Positions 39,445-49,034 of a stretch of DNA of 64,000 nt are shown here, one piece after another. This stretch comes from Pythium myriotylum (Eukaryota; Oomycota; Peronosporomycetes; Pythiales; Pythiaceae): contig JALJCQ010000026.1 in NCBI GenBank assembly GCA_023091665.1, forward strand, positions 186,001-250,000. The letters run 5' to 3'. Both the position numbers and the translations under genes were made by a program. The notes under the pieces were generated by a model, which searched no databases, was not told the origin of the DNA, and saw only the letters and a list, made by a program, of their open reading frames with translations. How positions within the stretch are numbered: the stretch's first letter is position 1; every line of letters begins with the position of its first letter.

Positions 39445-40740
39445 CTACGCCTTCACTGGTCGCGAAGCGTACCAATCGAGCACGCGTGGGTGCGCGAGCA
39501 CAGCTTCACGAACGCTCAACAATATTGGGAAATCATCCGCCACGGTCACGGGCACGAAGTCAAAGTCTCCGCTCTTGTGAAAGTCGATCAAGTGGTAGAC
39601 TACAAGGTCCGCGATAGTAAGCTGGTCTCCAAAGATGAAGTTCGACTCGCCTTTCCAGTGAGCCACGCGCTTCTCCAGCGTTGACAAGAGCTTAGGCATG
39701 GCGCCTGCAGCAACCAATTGCTCCCGAAGACGCCGGCGTTCGTCCATATCTTGGGTCTCGAACGAGAACTGGAACTCGTTGTAGAACTCTTCAACACGAG
39801 CGATGATCTCGTCCATACGAGCTGCTCGTAGAGGCTCCTGGATCGGATAGAGTCCACTCAGGATCGCGGCGTACCGAACCAGCGCAAATGACTGGGCGAT
39901 CACCACGCCGTCGACGTCGAGAACTGGCACTTGGCCGTACGGCAGCGAGGGTTTGCGCGCACGCATCTCGTCACGAGAGATCCGCTCGTCCTCAAAACTG
40001 ATACCCCCGATATGAAGCGCGAGACGGATAAACTCTCCTCGCGCAGGTACGTCCGGGTAACTGAGTTTGATCTTCTTAGGAAGTCGAGCAGGAGTGGCTG
40101 CCGAGAGATCAGGCGGTGTTGAGACCTTGCCTGACGCCAGATAGTTGGCGACCTTCGCGTGAGTCGCAGTGATGGTCTTGTACTCCTCCGTGATATTGGC
40201 TGGGATGATATCGAACCCACCCGACTTCAGAGTGTCCACTAGCTCTGCGACCATGATTTCGTGGACATAGATGCTCTGTGAGTCCCGAAAGAACGGGTAT
40301 TGACAAAAAGTTCCTAGTCGCGCATCGAGTTGCTTGAGAATCCTCGGGAGGTAGTTGTTTGCTGCATCCTCAAGAATCACTTTCTTCTTTTCCGGATCTT
40401 GTTCGCGTCTCGACGCGCTAATGCGGGTCTCGCGAATCTCTGAGAACGTCGCGAGCACTTCTTCCACCATCGCGACCGCGAGAGGATCGTCTATCGGGTA
40501 CAGGCCCGCGAGTCTCGCAGCATACCGTTGCAACGCTCTCGTCTCAGCAATCAGCTCGTCGTCGACTTCGAGCACGGGGACGGTTCCGTACGGGAGGGTG
40601 GGCTTGAGCGTCACGAATTCGTCACGAGATACGCGCTTGTCTTCGAAGGCCACGCCGCCAAGTCGGAACATAGTGCGAATGGCCTCAGCACGAGCCGCGA
40701 GGTCGAAGTACGTGAGTCTGATGGACGGAGGGAAAGCCAT
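39445..40740 (-). CDS. Tandem-fused double glutathione S-transferase, GST 2
   Basis: The 431-residue product starts at MAFPPSIRLTYF (ATG 40740); an upstream TTG-initiated extension is discarded. Domain 1 has LTYFDLAARAE, LPYGTVPVLEVD and LQRYAARLAGLYP. Domain 2 has LSYPDVPARGE (Tyr kept, Phe replaced by Pro), LPYGQVPVLDVD, ILSGLYP, LTIADLVVYH and HPRVLDWYAS. Both active sites appear usable. Its 5' leader contains a strong hairpin (40759-40793) and a long GA/CT microsatellite further upstream. Confidence 0.87.
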   Translation of the reverse strand: MAFPPSIRLTYFDLAARAEAIRTMFRLGGVAFEDKRVSRDEFVTLKPTLPYGTVPVLEVDDELIAETRALQRYAARLAGLYPIDDPLAVAMVEEVLATFSEIRETRISASRREQDPEKKKVILEDAANNYLPRILKQLDARLGTFCQYPFFRDSQSIYVHEIMVAELVDTLKSGGFDIIPANITEEYKTITATHAKVANYLASGKVSTPPDLSAATPARLPKKIKLSYPDVPARGEFIRLALHIGGISFEDERISRDEMRARKPSLPYGQVPVLDVDGVVIAQSFALVRYAAILSGLYPIQEPLRAARMDEIIARVEEFYNEFQFSFETQDMDERRRLREQLVAAGAMPKLLSTLEKRVAHWKGESNFIFGDQLTIADLVVYHLIDFHKSGDFDFVPVTVADDFPILLSVREAVLAHPRVLDWYASRPVKA

Positions 40741-40758
40741 GGTGGGAAGAAGGGAAAT

Positions 40759-40793
40759 TGGAGTGTGGGGTTGGTTCCCGACCCCACACTCCA
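40759..40793. promoter_or_regulatory. Perfect 13-bp hairpin in the 5' leader of GST 2
   Basis: TGGAGTGTGGGGT (40759-40771) and ACCCCACACTCCA (40781-40793) are perfectly complementary with a 9-nt loop. It lies 19-53 nt upstream of the ATG on the minus strand, so if transcribed it would fold just before the start codon. A role in translation or transcription is inferred. Confidence 0.75.
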
Positions 40794-40935
40794 GTTTCAC
40801 GGTGATTACCAAGTGGAGCCATCTTCTTGTAAACGCGAGTGTTTCAAACAGTTTTTCGTAATCTCCGTAAACTCGAGAGCATGATCGACTTTCGAACCAA
40901 TCGGAGACCGTAGATCTCCATCACTTTGTATACGA

Positions 40936-40937
<2 letters not shown>

Positions 40938-40999
<62 letters not shown>
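40938..40999. repeat. (GA)n microsatellite, about 31 units
   Basis: Uninterrupted GA dinucleotides about 200 nt upstream of GST 2 (CT on its coding strand). The number of units is likely to vary between isolates. Confidence 0.95.
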
Positions 41000-41002
<3 letters not shown>

Positions 41003-41128
41003 GTATTGGACTATGTACTCATGTGCTTTGTCGAGTGAATCAGGCAGACTCCTCAGCTGTCCACTTAAAGGCAGGCTGTTTTCCAAAAAGAAGACAGCAG
41101 CCTCTTATGCCACGTTTCGCAACGACAT

Positions 41129-42412
41129 CTACTGGTGCGATGCGTACCAGTCTACCACCCGCGGATGTTTCATCACTGCGTCGTAAACCGACGTGAGCGT
41201 CGTGAACGGTTGTACAATCGACGTCGGAACGAAGTCGATGATCCCGCTCGTGAATACTTCCACGAGATGGAAGATCGCAATGTCTGCAATCGAGATTTTA
41301 TCCCCGAGCACGTACGGAGCCGACTTGCGCCATTGCGCAACACGCTTGTCAATCGCACTCAAAGCCTCAGGGAGATCTTTCACCGTAAACTGCTGGCGCA
41401 AAGCTCGCTTCTGCTCTAGATCGCGGGCATCAACGCTCGGACGTGCAACGTAGTACATGTTCTCGACGCGCGCAACGATCTCGTCGATCTTGGCAGCCTC
41501 CACGAGGTTGTCCAACGGATACAACCCGCTCAGCTTGCCAGCAAAGCGCAGCAATGCAAATGTCTGTGCGACCTCGAGCCCGTCGGCGTTGAGCACTGGA
41601 ATTTGACCGTATGGAAGCGTTGGCTTGCGCCATAAAAACTCTTGAAAAGAGATGCGCTCGTCATCAAATGCCAGGCCGCCAATGTGGAGCGCGAGGCGGA
41701 TAACCTCACCACGAGACTTGACGTCAAAGTACGTAAGTTTCAGACCCTTCGGGTGAGCAAGCGGCTGCAGAGAAGCCAGATCTTCCGGCGCCGCCTTCAG
41801 CCCTGCCGCCTGAGCTCTCGTAACCTTCTCGTGGACAGCGACCACATGCTCATGCTCATCTGCGATCGTCGTCGGAACGTTGTCCAGCACACCAGCCTTG
41901 ATCATACCGACCATACCTGAGAGAACCAACTCGTGCAGATACACTTTCGTCGAGTCCTTGAAAGCTGGGTACTCGCCAAAGAGCTTGAGACGAGCGTCAA
42001 CCTGGCGCAAAACCGTGGGCAACGGGCCGGCAACCAATGCCTCGCGCATCGCCTTCTTCTTCTCGGCATCTTGCTTGCGGAACGACGGGAAGATCTTGGT
42101 CTCGTTGAAGTCATCAAGTGTCGTGAGGATCTCATCGACCATCAGAGCAGCGACGGCGTCTTGGACCGGGTAGAATCCCGAGAGGCGCCCAGCGTACCGT
42201 TGGATGGCCTGTGTCTCTGCGATCATCTCGCCGTCGATCTCAAGCACCGGGATCGATCCGTAGGGGAGAGTGGGCTTGAGCGTTCCGAGTTCGGCTCGTG
42301 AGATCCGCTTGTCTTCGAAGACCACGCCGGCCGCTCGCAGCATGACGCGAGTGGTCTCTGCGCGCGCAGCGATGTCGAAGTAGGTGAGCGTGAGCTTGGG
42401 GAGCGAGGCCAT
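41129..42412 (-). CDS. Tandem-fused double glutathione S-transferase, GST 3
   Basis: The 427-residue product starts at MASLPKLTLTYF (ATG 42412). Domain 1: LTYFDIAARAE, LPYGSIPVLEIDG, IQRYAGRLSGFYP. Domain 2: LTYFDVKSRGE, LPYGQIPVLNADG, LLRFAGKLSGLYP, then ISIADIAIFH and HPRVVDWYASH at the C-terminus. Both catalytic Tyr and both cis-Pro motifs are kept. A CTCACTTTCACAAG initiator-like stretch lies about 60 nt upstream. Flanking genes are GST 2 and the membrane-anchored GST 4, all on the minus strand. Confidence 0.87.
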   Translation of the reverse strand: MASLPKLTLTYFDIAARAETTRVMLRAAGVVFEDKRISRAELGTLKPTLPYGSIPVLEIDGEMIAETQAIQRYAGRLSGFYPVQDAVAALMVDEILTTLDDFNETKIFPSFRKQDAEKKKAMREALVAGPLPTVLRQVDARLKLFGEYPAFKDSTKVYLHELVLSGMVGMIKAGVLDNVPTTIADEHEHVVAVHEKVTRAQAAGLKAAPEDLASLQPLAHPKGLKLTYFDVKSRGEVIRLALHIGGLAFDDERISFQEFLWRKPTLPYGQIPVLNADGLEVAQTFALLRFAGKLSGLYPLDNLVEAAKIDEIVARVENMYYVARPSVDARDLEQKRALRQQFTVKDLPEALSAIDKRVAQWRKSAPYVLGDKISIADIAIFHLVEVFTSGIIDFVPTSIVQPFTTLTSVYDAVMKHPRVVDWYASHQ

Positions 42413-43142
42413 GGCTATGGCAGTTGGAGGTGTTGGGTGAGGTATGCGCGGTAGTTGAGCTGTTGGTGGCACTTGTGAAAGTGAGTGGAGACGGATGTGC
42501 TGCTGCGAGGCGTTCAAGTGCAGAGGCGGAAAGATCTGGAGTTGCCTTGGGAGGAGCAGTGTCTTCACGCTGTATCCTTGTTATTGGAGTGGCTACATTG
42601 TTGAGGACTTGGGTATTGTATCGGTTGCACTACGCAATCAACTTAGTTAGAATGGTGAGGATTACTGCCACTGCAGTTTGCGGTCTCGGTTGCCGCAAAC
42701 ATGTTTTCGCCAGCAAATGACAGACGAATCGCTCCCGAAAGCGCAATCCGATGATGCTGTGGTTCGGCTTTGTCATCATTCGCTGAGCTGGCAACTTTAA
42801 CGCACACTGAACTCGCTTTCGTGTACGGAAACCAGTTCAGTTTGCTGGAAATTCCAAGAAACATCAATCGTTTTGGACCATTCAAACGGATCATATGCGA
42901 AGCAAAGTGTCTCGTCAAAGTTTGACTAAGTGATCTGAGCTGCTTGAGCCAGTTCTGCTACCACAATTTTTTTTTTTTTGTGAGCTTGCGAGTTCGCGCT
43001 GAGAGGGCAGCAGCACTCGATTGATGAAGTCGCCACACCCAATCTTGAAGACGGAATCGAATCCTATCGTTTCGTGTTTTTTTTTTTCTTTGTGGTTGCG
43101 TTTACAATCAATGTCCGGTCTCACCAGCGTCTTCGATCCACG
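42413..43142. other. Intergenic region between GST 3 and GST 4
   Basis: No gene recognised. Contains T-rich homopolymer runs near 42966-42980 and 43075-43090. Confidence 0.5.
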
Positions 43143-44501
43143 TTACTTGGTCTTTGCGTACCACTCGACGACGCGCGGGTGCTGGAGCACAGCGTCGTTG
43201 ATCTCCAGAAGCGATTTGTACTCGTCGATTATCGTCGCCGGCACAAAGTCCAGGTTGCCGCTGCGGAACGACTGCACAATCTGGAAGACCGCGAGATCGG
43301 CAACCGAGAGCTCGTCCCCGAACACAAACTTCGACGACTTCATCCACTGCGCAACACGCTTGTCCAACGCGGCCAGCGCCTTCGGGATGCGTTCCGCGAT
43401 GGCTGCTTCACGCAACGCGCGTTTCTTGTCCTGGTCTTTTTCCTTGCTGGACGGCTGGAACACGTAGCCAATGTCCTCACTACGAGCGATGATCTCGTCG
43501 ATCTTGGCGGCAGCCAGCGGGTCATCAAGAGGGTACAGTCCACCCAATGCACCGGCATAACGCAGCAATCCAAACGACTGCGCCACGACTTCTCCATTCA
43601 CCGTGAGCACGGGGACTTGACCGTACGGGAGCGTAGGCTTGAGCTCGCGGAAGGCCTCGAACGAGAGCCGCTCGTCGTGGAACTCGACGCCGCCGATGGT
43701 GAACGCGAGACGAATGAACTCCGCGCGGCCCTTGATGTCAAAGTAGGTGAGCCGGATCGTCTTTGGGCGCTGAAGCGGCTTGGTCGCCACCGCTGAGGCT
43801 GAGGCTGTCTTTGTTGCCGTGGTCTTTGCCAACACCGTCGAGATCTTGGAGTGGATGACGTTGATCGTCGGGTACGCGTCGACGATGGTCGTCGGGATGA
43901 AATCAATACCGCCGGTCTTGAACACGTCGACGAACCGCCAGACCGCGACTTCATGCGCGAACACCTTGTCCGGCGTCTGGAAGTACGGCAGCTCGCTAAT
44001 GTGCTTGAGTCGGCCTTCGAGCTGGCGTAGCGTCGTGGGCAGCCCGTCCGCGACAAGCTCGTCTTGCAGCTGCTTCTTCTTCTCGTCGTCCTTCTCGCGT
44101 CTCGCCGGACCCACTTTGGTCTCGCTGGCTTCGTCGACCGTGGAGAAGATCTCCTCGGTCAGCAGCATCGCGAGCCCGTCGTCGCTCGGGTAGAGCCCAC
44201 CGACGCGCGCCGCGTAGCGCAGGATCGCCTGCGACTCGGCGACGAGCTCACCGCCCACCGAGACCACGGGCACTTGGCCGTACGGCAGCGAGGGCTTGAG
44301 CTGCAGGAACTCGACGCGCGAGAGCCGCTCGTCCTCGAAGGCGACGCCGCCCAGGCGAAAGGCCGCGCGCGAGACTTCGGCGCGCCCGGCGACGTCGAAA
44401 TACGAGAGACGCACGCCCGCGGGCGAGAACTGCGTCTGGAAGACCACGGCGACGCCCACGAGCGCCGCTGAGAGCAGCACGAGCGGCGAGAGCGACGGCA
44501 T
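43143..44501 (-). CDS. Double GST with N-terminal hydrophobic signal/anchor, GST 4
   Basis: The 452-residue protein differs from the rest of the array in its N-terminus. MPSLSPLVLLSAALVGVAVV precedes the first GST domain, which starts at about residue 28 (VRLSYFDVAGRAE). This could be a cleaved signal peptide or an ER signal anchor; there is no obvious cleavage site, so an anchor is slightly favoured. Domain 1: LPYGQVPVVSVGG, ILRYAARVGGLYP. Domain 2: RLTYFDIKGRAE, LPYGQVPVLTVNG, LSVADLAVF, HPRVVEWYAK. Both catalytic Tyr are present. Glutathione conjugation in the secretory pathway is the simplest reading. Confidence 0.87.
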   Translation of the reverse strand: MPSLSPLVLLSAALVGVAVVFQTQFSPAGVRLSYFDVAGRAEVSRAAFRLGGVAFEDERLSRVEFLQLKPSLPYGQVPVVSVGGELVAESQAILRYAARVGGLYPSDDGLAMLLTEEIFSTVDEASETKVGPARREKDDEKKKQLQDELVADGLPTTLRQLEGRLKHISELPYFQTPDKVFAHEVAVWRFVDVFKTGGIDFIPTTIVDAYPTINVIHSKISTVLAKTTATKTASASAVATKPLQRPKTIRLTYFDIKGRAEFIRLAFTIGGVEFHDERLSFEAFRELKPTLPYGQVPVLTVNGEVVAQSFGLLRYAGALGGLYPLDDPLAAAKIDEIIARSEDIGYVFQPSSKEKDQDKKRALREAAIAERIPKALAALDKRVAQWMKSSKFVFGDELSVADLAVFQIVQSFRSGNLDFVPATIIDEYKSLLEINDAVLQHPRVVEWYAKTK

Positions 44502-44968
44502 GGGCGATCGAGAGGAGGATTGCGGATGTGATCCGAAGGGAAGAGGAGATCAGTTTAGATGGACGTTATCTTAGTGGGTAGAGGTCGATGATGGGCATAT
44601 CCACTTCGTTAAGAGTATTGCGATGATGCGCGTAATCAGATTGAAGCAGCGATCTGACTCTGAGAATCGGCGCCCTAGGTCTCTCGTGGAGGCAGGACTT
44701 CGATGTGGTTTGTGCTGAGAGCGTGTTGCATGGGCGGATGTGGTGTCAAGACGACCGTGTTGATTTTCTGGTTTGTCGTTGTTCCATTTGGTCCATCGGT
44801 GGACTAGCGAGACGAAGGGGCTTTGGGTGTTGGCGATCCTAGGACATTTCCACGAAAATCCATGAATGCAAACCTGGGCTTTCTGATGTCTAGCTGCCAA
44901 GAAGGAGCATGGATGAGGAACGACGCTCTTCAGTTAATGCTCGTGCTCGGATTTCGTTCGTGCTGGTA
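44502..44968. other. Intergenic region between GST 4 and the elicitin-like gene
   Basis: No gene recognised; the open minus frame at 44900-44571 has no recognisable domain. Confidence 0.5.
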
Positions 44969-45721
44969 TTACTGACTCGTCGCTGCAGCCATCAAAGTGG
45001 CACCGGCCACAATGAGTATCCCAGCACCGTTTTGGTTGCTAGCAGCCGATCGAACCACAGAGGACCCAGCACCTCCCGACGGCGCGCTGGTCGCTGGTGG
45101 CGTCGTGGTCTTCGGTGTCGGGGGCGCGGTGGTGGCGAGTCTGCAATCCCGGACGGCTTCCTGGACTTGCTCCTTCTCAATTTCTTTTCCAGGCAGCCGA
45201 CAGTCGGGCATGGAGTATGACATTTTGTCCAGCACGTCGGTGCAGTCAGTCGCAGTGCACGGCCACTTGAAGGACGTGGTCGTCGACGTGGCTGTCGACT
45301 TCACAGTTGCGTACGGTCTGCACGCAGTCGACGACGCGGCTGAAGACCACAAGTCGTCGAGCTTGGTGAGATCCTCTGTCGCACACAATTTGCAGGTGAC
45401 GTAGAGTCCCCACTCGAACTCGAACCGGGAGTTGACGAAACTCGCTGAATTGTAACAGTAGGGCATACGGGGCGTCATTTGCTTCAACACGTTCACACAG
45501 CCGACGTCAGAGCAGAGCCAGTTGATCGTGGTTATCCCGGTATCTTGGTTCTTGGAGGCGAATGGCGAGCACGCCGAAGATGTCGCAATGGCGTTGAACA
45601 CCGAGTTGACTGACTGCTGCTGATCTGCAGTGCATTGCGGCGAGTTGAAAGGAGGCGTGTAAGCCACAGTAAGCGTCGTGACGAGAGCTGAAGCGATTGC
45701 GAAAAAGTCGACGCGAGGCAT
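44969..45721 (-). CDS. Elicitin-like protein with two Cys-rich repeats and predicted GPI anchor
   Basis: Elicitins and elicitin-like proteins are oomycete-specific secreted sterol/lipid carriers, some recognised by plants. The 250-residue product starts at MPRVDFFAIASALVTTLTVA (signal peptide, about 1-20). Two related units follow: ACSPFA...WLCSDVGCVNVL...MPYC and ACRPYA...WPCTATDCTDVL...MPDC, an internal duplication of the elicitin Cys pattern. After about 185 comes a Thr/Pro-rich linker and a hydrophobic C-terminus (AGILIVAGATLMAAATSQ) typical of a GPI signal, with a Gly/Ala/Ser-rich omega region before it. It interrupts the GST array on the same strand. ATG 45721 was chosen over the TTG start upstream. 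Confidence 0.82.
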   Translation of the reverse strand: MPRVDFFAIASALVTTLTVAYTPPFNSPQCTADQQQSVNSVFNAIATSSACSPFASKNQDTGITTINWLCSDVGCVNVLKQMTPRMPYCYNSASFVNSRFEFEWGLYVTCKLCATEDLTKLDDLWSSAASSTACRPYATVKSTATSTTTSFKWPCTATDCTDVLDKMSYSMPDCRLPGKEIEKEQVQEAVRDCRLATTAPPTPKTTTPPATSAPSGGAGSSVVRSAASNQNGAGILIVAGATLMAAATSQ

Positions 45722-46136
45722 TGTGAGCAAGAGAAGGCTTGGGATGTCTTCGAGGCGGAATATTGGGTTTTGTCGTGAGTTGGGGAGACTTTGGAAGAAC
45801 GCAAAGCATACTCTGGGTTCAATCGATTCTTTTTCTTGTCTCTTCCCCCTCCTCCTATTGTACCCAGATGTGGGAGATGCAGTCCCATGGAAAGTTGAAC
45901 CTCTTCACACGTCGTGGTGATGTGTCATTACTGAGCGGTAGTGTTCCAGAATGGCGAAAATTTGTTGGAAGGCTGTAGCTGGGAAATCTAATCGAGGTTG
46001 TGTTAGTCGAAAAAAAAAACGCAATGCACTTGGTCGAGTCCATTAGTCCAAACGAGAGTAAGAAAACGGCTGAATGCATCCTTCTTGCGCTACAATGTGA
46101 ACCTCATCATATCAGTCTGCGCGATGCATCCCAGGC
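45722..46136. other. Intergenic region between the elicitin-like gene and GST 5
   Basis: No gene recognised. An A-run lies near 46009-46020. Confidence 0.5.
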
Positions 46137-47396
46137 TTAAACACGTTGAAGCTTGAGGACGCCTTCGTAGACTCGCAGAACGTTCTTGAATGGATCGACA
46201 ACATTGTTGGGCACATAGTCAAGCGTGTCGCTGGTGAGATACTGAACGAATCCGAAGATGGCGAGGTCAGCGATCGTAGGTAGTTCACCACCGAAAGCAA
46301 ACGGCGAGTCTGGATTCTTTCTCCACTGAGCCAACCGCTTGTCCAACCCTTCCAGCGCTTCTGGCACGACCTCTGTCGCGAGTGCGTTCCGAATGCTGAG
46401 CTTCTCGTCAGGTCGCTGGTCCTGGAAAATCGGATCAAAGAAGAAATATTGTTCTCCAACGTGCGAAACGACTTCGTCGATCTTGGCTGCGAGAAGTGCA
46501 TCCTTTGTCGGGTAGAGCCCCGCAAGCGATCCGACGTATCGCAGAATTGCCAGCGACTGACCACAAACATGGCCATCCACAGTGAGAACCGGAAGTTGTC
46601 CATTTGGCAACTCTTGTCTTCTCTCTTCAAATTGCTCGTGAGAGACCCGTTCGTCCTGGAATGTGATTCCTGCAATAAGCAGAGCCAGTCGGATCGGATC
46701 AGCGCGGTCAGGTCCCAGAAAACTCATCAGGGTGAGTTTGACGGGGATGTTGGACGGAGAATGATGTTCTAGAGCCTGACGCTGATGTGCCACCGTCGTC
46801 GTAGCCTCGACCTTGTTGAAGACAGCCATCAGAGTTTTGAAGTTATCAGTGAAGCCGCTTGGGATGTGGTCTAGTCCGTCCGACCGGAGCTTAGTGAAGT
46901 AGTCCCACACGATCATCTCATGGAAAAATACGAAATGTTCATGGGTTTTGAAGAACGCGTATTCACCAATCTGGTGGACACGTCGGTCAATCAACTCAAG
47001 AGCAGTTCGCAGCGGCCCTGCGACGAGATGTAATCGCATCTGCTTCTTCTTTTCAGCGTCATCTTCCTGGTACGTCGGGATGAGTAGTCGCTCATTCAGA
47101 TCATCAAACGAATCGAGGACCTCGTCCACCATCAAGGCTGCCAGTCGCTCGCTTGGTGGAGGGTACATGCCTGTGAGACGACCTACGTATCGCGTAATCG
47201 CCTGTGACTCGGCAACGAGCTCGCCGTCGATCGAGAGGACCGGCACCATTCCGTACGGAAGTGTTGGCTTGATTGGGTCAAATTGGTCCCGGGAGACCTG
47301 TTCATCCGTGAACGCGACGCCACCCATCGCCAGCGCCTTGCGCAGCACACGTGCGCGCCCAGGCATGTCAAAGTACGTGAGCTTGAGCGTTGGCAT
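46137..47396 (-). CDS. Double GST with C-terminal truncation and degenerate second site, GST 5
   Basis: The 419-residue product starts at MPTLKLTYFDMPGRAR. Domain 1 is intact: catalytic Tyr, LPYGMVPVLSIDG, ITRYVGRLTGMYP. Domain 2 starts LTLMSFLGPDRAD, so the YFD Tyr is gone, and LPNGQLPVL replaces LPYGQ. The protein ends LKLQRV at TAA. The codons beyond the stop still read AWDAS, matching the xDWYAS end of sister genes. A single premature stop has thus removed the last few conserved residues including the Trp. The first domain could still be active. Confidence 0.83.
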   Translation of the reverse strand: MPTLKLTYFDMPGRARVLRKALAMGGVAFTDEQVSRDQFDPIKPTLPYGMVPVLSIDGELVAESQAITRYVGRLTGMYPPPSERLAALMVDEVLDSFDDLNERLLIPTYQEDDAEKKKQMRLHLVAGPLRTALELIDRRVHQIGEYAFFKTHEHFVFFHEMIVWDYFTKLRSDGLDHIPSGFTDNFKTLMAVFNKVEATTTVAHQRQALEHHSPSNIPVKLTLMSFLGPDRADPIRLALLIAGITFQDERVSHEQFEERRQELPNGQLPVLTVDGHVCGQSLAILRYVGSLAGLYPTKDALLAAKIDEVVSHVGEQYFFFDPIFQDQRPDEKLSIRNALATEVVPEALEGLDKRLAQWRKNPDSPFAFGGELPTIADLAIFGFVQYLTSDTLDYVPNNVVDPFKNVLRVYEGVLKLQRV

Positions 47397-47580
47397 GGTC
47401 GTTTGCTGAGACCGTGACTTGCAGAATGACAAGATCTCATCATGTAGGGACTGGTTACTTGCAAAATATTATATTCATTCGATAGACCTGCATATAGATG
47501 TGATGTCGAAGTCATCTGCAGTGGATAATGGAGGTGAGCAGGTCAGATTAGGGAATCCTTGCACTTCAACTTGGACCAAC

Positions 47581-48876
47581 TCAGGCGGTCGGCAAGGGAT
47601 GAGCGGCGTACCAGTCCTGGACGCGCGGATGGTACTTCACGGCGTCATTGGCTTGGAGAATGTTCTTGTATGGATCAATGATAGTCCTCGGGACGTAATC
47701 CATGAACCCGGACTGGAAGAACTGGACGAGCGAGAAGATCACGAGGTCGGCAATCGTCAACGACTCGCCGCCCATTGCGAATTCCGAGTCGGCCTTGTTC
47801 TGCGCCTTCCACATAGCGAGACGCTTGTCGAGAGTGGTGAGCGATTGTGGGATGGATCCTTGGACGAGTGCTTCTCGCATCTCTCGCTTCCTCTCGGGGT
47901 CTTGTTCCTTGAAGGATGGGCCGAGTGTGAAGTAGAGTTCTCCAATGTGGCTCATGATTTCGTCGACCTTGGCCGCTTGTAACGCGTCGTCCGCTGGGTA
48001 AAGGCCTGTTAGTGTACCGATATAGCGGAGGATCGCAAACGACTGCGCCAAGACTACGCCGTCGACTTCGAGCACTGGGACTTGAGCGTTCGGGAGTTCA
48101 TGCTTTCTCTTGGCAAACTCGTCCGATGAGATGCGTTCATCCTCGAAATCGATTCCTCCAATGCAGAACGCAAGGCGAGATTGCTCGGCGCGACCAGGCA
48201 TGTCGAAATACGTCAGTTTGAGTTTCTTGGGAAGAGCCAAAGCAGTCTTAGCCGAGTGCTGTTGCTGCTGCACGGTAGAGTGGGCGGCGACCTTGTCGTG
48301 TATCGATACCATCGTCTTGTAGCAGTCGATAAATGTTGTGGGCACATGGTCAATGATACCAGACCGGAAGAACACGACATATTCCCACACGACAACGTCA
48401 TGAACGAACAGAAGCTCAGCATTCTCCTTGAAGAATGGGTACTCTGCAACCTGCGCAAGCCGTTTCTCGATGAGCTGAAGTGCATCTGGTAGCGGTCCTT
48501 TCATGAGCTCATGTCGCATCGTCTTCTTCTTCTCGGCATCTCGTTCAACAAAGCTAGCCATCAAGACTCGCTCGAAAAAGTCCTCGAATGAATCAATGAT
48601 CTCGTCGATAAGCGCGGCCGCCAGGGGCTCCGAAGTCGGAGGGTATAATCCTCCAAGACGAGCAACGTAACGCAGGATCGGGTGAGTCTCAGCGACCACT
48701 TCATCATCAACCATCAGAATCGGAACTTTCCCATACGGCTGCGATTCCTTGCGCTGAGGGTGTTCAGCTTGGGGAAAGCGATCGTCCTTGAAAGGCACGC
48801 CGGCCACGGCTAACGCCTTGCGGATGACTTCAGCGCGACCAGGAATGTCATAGTACAACAGCGTCAAGTCTGGCAT
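47581..48876 (-). CDS. Tandem-fused double glutathione S-transferase, GST 6
   Basis: The 431-residue product starts at MPDLTLLYYDIPGRAE (ATG 48876). Domain 1 has QPYGKVPILMVDD instead of LPYG, with cis-Pro kept, and ILRYVARLGGLYP. Domain 2: LTYFDMPGRAEQSR, LPNAQVPVLEVDG, ILRYIGTLTGLYP, LTIADLVIF and HPRVQDWYA. Both Tyr are present. The upstream element CCATTTCAAGTTTTTCC lies about 35-50 nt before the ATG. Confidence 0.87.
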   Translation of the reverse strand: MPDLTLLYYDIPGRAEVIRKALAVAGVPFKDDRFPQAEHPQRKESQPYGKVPILMVDDEVVAETHPILRYVARLGGLYPPTSEPLAAALIDEIIDSFEDFFERVLMASFVERDAEKKKTMRHELMKGPLPDALQLIEKRLAQVAEYPFFKENAELLFVHDVVVWEYVVFFRSGIIDHVPTTFIDCYKTMVSIHDKVAAHSTVQQQQHSAKTALALPKKLKLTYFDMPGRAEQSRLAFCIGGIDFEDERISSDEFAKRKHELPNAQVPVLEVDGVVLAQSFAILRYIGTLTGLYPADDALQAAKVDEIMSHIGELYFTLGPSFKEQDPERKREMREALVQGSIPQSLTTLDKRLAMWKAQNKADSEFAMGGESLTIADLVIFSLVQFFQSGFMDYVPRTIIDPYKNILQANDAVKYHPRVQDWYAAHPLPTA

Positions 48877-48908
48877 CGAGAAGGTGCTGCGGCGGTGTGG
48901 ACAGAGGT

Positions 48909-48926
48909 GGAAAAACTTGAAATGGC
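48909..48926 (-). promoter_or_regulatory. Initiator-like element of GST 6
   Basis: On the minus strand GCCATTTCAAGTTTTTCC matches the oomycete initiator plus T-rich flanking element, 33-50 nt upstream of the start. Confidence 0.6.
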
Positions 48927-49015
48927 AAAGTCTGGAGTTGGGAGAGACAACGAGAACATTCAATACCCTCCAATCGTTATTGATGTGTTGTGCTTGTTCT
49001 GTTTTTTTCTTCGTT

Positions 49016-49034
49016 TTGTGTGTGTGTGTGTGTG
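49016..49034. repeat. (TG)n microsatellite
   Basis: About nine TG units upstream of GST 6. Confidence 0.85.
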
